Source: Chlorokybus atmophyticus
Taxonomy: Eukaryota > Streptophyta > Chlorokybophyceae > Chlorokybales > Chlorokybaceae
Direction of reading: 5' to 3'
Assembly: GCA_009103225.1 (NCBI GenBank)
Contig: RHPI01002112.1
Span: 324,972-388,971 of the forward strand
DNA length: 64,000 nucleotides
Below the pieces are notes generated by a model, which saw nothing but the letters and a program-made list of their open reading frames with translations, was not told the origin of the DNA and did not search any database. Shown here piece by piece: positions 60,565 through 64,000 of the stretch (positions within the stretch are counted from its first letter, which is position 1; the number at the start of each line of letters is the position of its first letter). The position numbers and the translations under genes are program-made.

Positions 60565-62859
60565 ATGGTGGTGTTTACTGCGGAGGATGCGGTGGCGCTG
60601 GCGGGGGTGGCGACGGCGGGGGAGGTGACGAGGCTGGACCTGGCGGGGAGGGACATCCACGAGGTGGGCCCGCCCACCTGTGTTTGATGCAGTGCTGACT
60701 AGATAGATGTACACGTGTGTTGCATCTACAAGTTTTGTACGATGTGCGCCACCCCACAAAAGCCCCGTTGCATGAAACGGTACGTTATTTTGACGGTTGT
60801 CACGCAGAGATTGCATGTCATGTAGGTTTGCATTATGACGCGACAATTGGCAAGTGTCGGCACATGCCCTGACACGTGCTTGTGCTGTTAACTTGACGCA
60901 CATCGTATGACAATGCGTCATGTATTGTTACGAAGCATTTGTTGAACCAATGCATGCGGCTGGTGATTTGGTGTAAGACAAACTCAAACTTTCATTGCCA
61001 TCCTGCTCATGACCTCTTTGTCCTCTTGCAATAATGCATATATGCTTCGCAGGTCTCACTGGCCTCCCTGACGTCCCTCACCCGCCTGTCCCTCGCCCGC
61101 AACCGCCTTTCCTCCCTCCTGCTCTCCCCCTCATCATCTAAGTCATCCTCCTCGACGTCAGCCACGTCGGCGCTGCCGCCGTCCCTCACGTGGCTGGACG
61201 TGTCCAACAACCAGCTCACGTTGCTCGACGGCATTCAACACCTCACCTCCCTCACGGTGAGTACACATACAAGCACGTGCATCTGCATAGGTACATGCGC
61301 GCGCATCAAGACACAAACATGCACGAGCACGTACGCACGCACGCACACACACAGGCAGGCCGGCATGCGCTCGCATGTGCACTTTCACCCCCATGTCGCT
61401 TGTGCGAGTGTGTGCACGTGTGGGCGCGTGTGGGCGCGCATACCCGCTCGTGTGCACGCGCACGCGCACGCGCACGCATCTCTCGGTTGCAGTTGACTCA
61501 CCACACCCACCCCTCATTTCCGCAGGTCCTGAACATCGCCCACAACTCCCTCCCCTCCCTCTCCCCTCTCCGCCTCCTCCCCTCCCTCCGCGCCCTCCTC
61601 GCCAACAACAACCGCCTCTCCACCTCCCCCTTCCCCTTACTCAACTCCAAACTCCACACCCTCGTCCTGAGCCACAACGGCATCAGCGCGGGTGTGGGGG
61701 ATGCTCTGAAGGAGCAGAGCGAGTTGGTGAAATTGTCGCTGAGTTACAATGAGATCGGGGAGGTGGGGGAGAAGGAGTTGGAGGAGTGTAAGGGGAGTCT
61801 CGTGGAGCTGAGACTGGCGCACAACAGGATGGAGGTGAGTGAGTGTGGTTGGGGGAGTGGGTGGCGGGCACGAGTGCACGCGCGCTTGTGATCAATATCC
61901 ATTCATGTACACATACAGTTCCTCCCCCCCTCCCTGTCCCTCCTCTCCCGCCTCCGCATCCTCGACCTCGGCCACAACCGCATCTCCTCTCTCGCGCCCG
62001 CCTCCGCACGGGTGCTGGCGGCCCTGGCGCGACCGAGCGGGGAACTGCGGAACCTCAACCTGGCGGGGAATGGGTGCGCGGGGGCGGAAGATCACCGGGA
62101 GAAGGTAGGTGGGGTGGGAGAGTTGTGTTTCGGTTGTTGGGCACCTGTTGAGTTGGTTGGTCGAGTCGTGTGGGTGTGTCTTTTGTTGGTCAGGTGTTGG
62201 CGATTGTGCCCGGGTTGGAGGTGTTGGACGGGCATCGGATCATTGGCGGCCAGGATGGCAAAAGGAAGGCCAGAGATACAGACAAGGACAAGGAGCACGC
62301 TCGGCGTAAGGACAGGGATGAGGTCCAGGAGGAAGAGGAGAAAGTCAAGGACACTGTGAAGGCCAAGGGCAAAGGCAATGACAAGGATGAGGCCAGAGGC
62401 AATGGCAGGCCCGATCCCGCGCGCAAGCGCAAGAAACCAGTGAGAGAAGACCGGACGACACACGACAACGAGGGCGACGTCGACGATGATGCGTTGGATG
62501 AAGAGCAGTTCCTCTCCACAGCAGCAGCGCAGCCCGCCCCCTCTCATCACAACAACAACAACAACAAGCCCACAACCAAAAAGGCCCGCGCCGCGTCCGG
62601 CGTGGTGGCCGTGAAGACCGTCACGAACGCGAAGGCGCACAACAAGGAGCGGGACGGGGGGCTCCGCGGCAAGGGAGCGGTGGCGGAGCTGGTGCGGGCG
62701 CTGTCGGCGATGCGGGAGGGGGAGGTTGGGGCGGGAGGGAGGTCAGCGTGGGACGATGAGGAGGAGGAGGGGGAGGGGAAGGAGGAGGAGGGTGAAAGGG
62801 AGAAGAGGCAGGGGAAGGGGGAGAAGGTTAGGGTGCACAAGCGGAGTAGAGAGTGGTGA
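60565..62859 (+). CDS. Leucine-rich repeat protein with basic/acidic nuclear-type tail
   Basis: Five phase-0 exons: 60565-60663, 61053-61256, 61526-61834, 61919-62104 and 62194-62859, giving 487 aa. The N-terminal half is a run of SDS22-like LRRs (VTRLDLAGRDI, LTRLSLARNRLSSL, LTWLDVSNNQL, LNIAHNSLPSL, LHTLVLSHNGI, LRLAHNRM, LRILDLGHNRISSL) closed by an LRR cap (VLAIVPGLEVLDGHRI). The C-terminal half is highly charged with KRKKP and KKARAAS patches, so a nuclear location is likely. Such LRR-cap proteins act as protein-binding platforms (PP1 regulators, U2A'-like, ANP32-like); which one applies cannot be told. Its broken inverted copy is at 41130-42850. Confidence 0.9.
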
Positions 62860-63217
62860 GGTGACAGGGGAGACTTAGAGGGAGCTGTGGTGGGGTCAAT
62901 GGCTCGTTGATCCCCACTGCTGCTGGTTGTGTGCATGTGAGTTGTACTTTGCTTGTGTATATGAACAGGTCGGACAGGTTGGCAATGGTTCATCATCTCA
63001 GTCGACTCTGTTGTGGATGCGTCCAGAAAATCCTTGCGTGTGCTTCGTGTGGTGCGCTGCATGTTGTGTGGTACACTACATTATGAGATACTGTTACAAA
63101 GCTAACCCTATTATTTCTACCAACCATACCGCCTTCATCATCACATGTTGCATTGGTCAAATTGCATTCTCCAGTGGTGCCCCTTGAAGAGGGGTATATA
63201 TTGCCCAGTTTCCCTCT
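62860..63217. other. Convergent spacer between the LRR gene and the AGC kinase
   Basis: Both 3' UTRs. No gene seen. Confidence 0.45.
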
Positions 63218-64000
63218 TCAAGCCTGTGCGGCGGGCGGCATCATGAGCAGGGCCGACTCCGGCGCATATGAGAACCCCTCGAAGTGGTGCGCCAGGTGGC
63301 TGCTCTCCACGTAGCTGTCCTGAGGCACCTCGCTCGTGAAGCCCTCGTCGAAGTTGGACACGTCCTCCTCAGACTGCAGGAGAATGAAACAGCCAGTATG
63401 TGTCATCACTCGTGATGGTGAGCAGAAGGGATCATGGCGAGGAGGAACACGCGTGTGTGCGTATGCGATGATGTGTGTGCGCGCCCATGCACTCGCATGC
63501 AAACAAGCAGATGCGCACACTCATGCGCAAGCCCTCACTTGCCCACGCACACGCTGACACACAACCACCACATCCCCTCCTCCCGCCCACACCCCTCACC
63601 CACCTGTATCTTCGGTCTGAACGGCGCGGGCACTTCCATCCTCATCATCGCCTCCCACTCCACCCCCTCGAAGAACGGGTGCGTCTTGATGTCCTCCGCG
63701 TCGTCGGGACCACCTCCAAGCCGGCTCTCCGGATCCCTGTCAAGGAGCTGTGGAGGCACACAGAGGGGTGAGGATGTTGGGTAAATAGTGGTAGTGGTCG
63801 TGGTAGTGGTAGTGGTAGTATCAGACAACATCACACCTTGGTCAGGATGTCTATGGCGGCCGGGGGGGTAAAGGGGGGGAAGTGGAGGGGGGCGCGGAGG
63901 ATCTTGGCGTACATCGACTGCATGTTGGTGTCGTAGAAGGGGGGCTGTGTGACCAAGCGATCACGCCATCCATTAGTCATGTGACTGATGATCGCATGAG
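63218..64000 (-). CDS. AGC-family Ser/Thr protein kinase, C-terminal end (5' part outside window)
   Basis: Three exons on the minus strand: 63944-63837, 63747-63604 and 63373-63218, phase 0 throughout. They encode the end of the kinase C-lobe (PPFYDTNMQSMYAKILRAPL, LLDRDPESRLGGG, DIKTHPFFEGVEWEAM) and the AGC C-terminal extension: PFRPKIQ, SEEDVSNFDEGFTSEVPQDS and the hydrophobic motif FEGFSY, then a short Ala/Met-rich tail. The pattern fits the AKT/SGK/S6K/PKA-like group. FEGFSY ends in Tyr where PKB/SGK have F-S/T-Y/F, so the motif could be phosphorylated at the Ser. The catalytic exons lie to the right of the window. A broken copy of the last exon is at 47746-47832. Confidence 0.92.
63951..64000. 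repeat. 50-bp repeat unit, copy 2 (AGC kinase intron, at window edge)
   Basis: Same 50 bases as 58741-58790; it lies just upstream, on the gene's strand, of the kinase exon starting at 63944, so the intron 3' end falls at the repeat boundary. The repeat may continue beyond the window. Confidence 0.9.

Overview
The window is nuclear DNA of an intron-rich eukaryote. Nearly every gene is split into short exons with GT-AG (sometimes GC-AG) introns. When exons are joined at consensus splice sites they give continuous frames of normal family length. Several products fit a photosynthetic protist, most simply a green-lineage alga: an organelle presequence protease, a small plastid-type membrane protein with a transit-like leader, and a fragment of plastid ndhH inserted in an intron. 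The species cannot be fixed from the sequence alone. Introns and spacers are full of alternating purine-pyrimidine (CA/TG/CG) tracts, microsatellites and long perfect hairpins.

Layout, left part (1-37.7 kb): the 3' part of a secreted, probably GPI-anchored HHIP-like/sorbosone dehydrogenase (+) followed by a duplicated copy of its last exon; a repeat-rich spacer with a 66-bp tandem array and a 454-bp MITE with 22-bp perfect inverted ends; presequence protease PreP (-, 15 exons); a Maf nucleotide pyrophosphatase (+, 9 exons); a GH31 alpha-xylosidase-like enzyme (-, 13 exons) with the ndhH fragment in one intron; a decayed gamma-glutamyltranspeptidase (+) cut off by an AT-rich block; a GT34 glycosyltransferase (+, 9 exons); a 3.5-kb gene-poor stretch with an array of hairpins; a GCR1_C-domain protein (+); a DUF6737-like plastid protein (+); and a first pyruvate dehydrogenase E1-alpha (-, 14 exons).

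Right part (38-64 kb): a second GCR1_C-domain paralogue (+), then a large inverted segmental duplication. Copy B (about 55.4-64 kb) is intact: the 3' half of a CH/coiled-coil/PH/LRR protein (+), a second PDH E1-alpha (-), a nuclear-type LRR protein (+) and the 3' end of an AGC kinase (-). Copy A (about 41.1-47.9 kb) carries the same neighbours in reverse orientation, all broken: LRR pseudogene (-), PDH E1-alpha pseudogene (+), 3' end of the CH/PH/LRR gene (-) and the AGC kinase tail (+). An intact SNAPC1-like gene (-) and the full CH/PH/LRR gene (+) lie between.

The genes are ordinary eukaryotic neighbours rather than one pathway: mitochondrial pyruvate oxidation (two intact E1-alpha genes and one dead copy), organelle peptide turnover, cell-wall or glycan enzymes, snRNA transcription and putative DNA-binding proteins. 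The most notable items are the GCR1_C paralogue pair, the CH-PH-LRR architecture, the inverted duplication with one-sided decay, the plastid insertion and the hairpin-rich introns.
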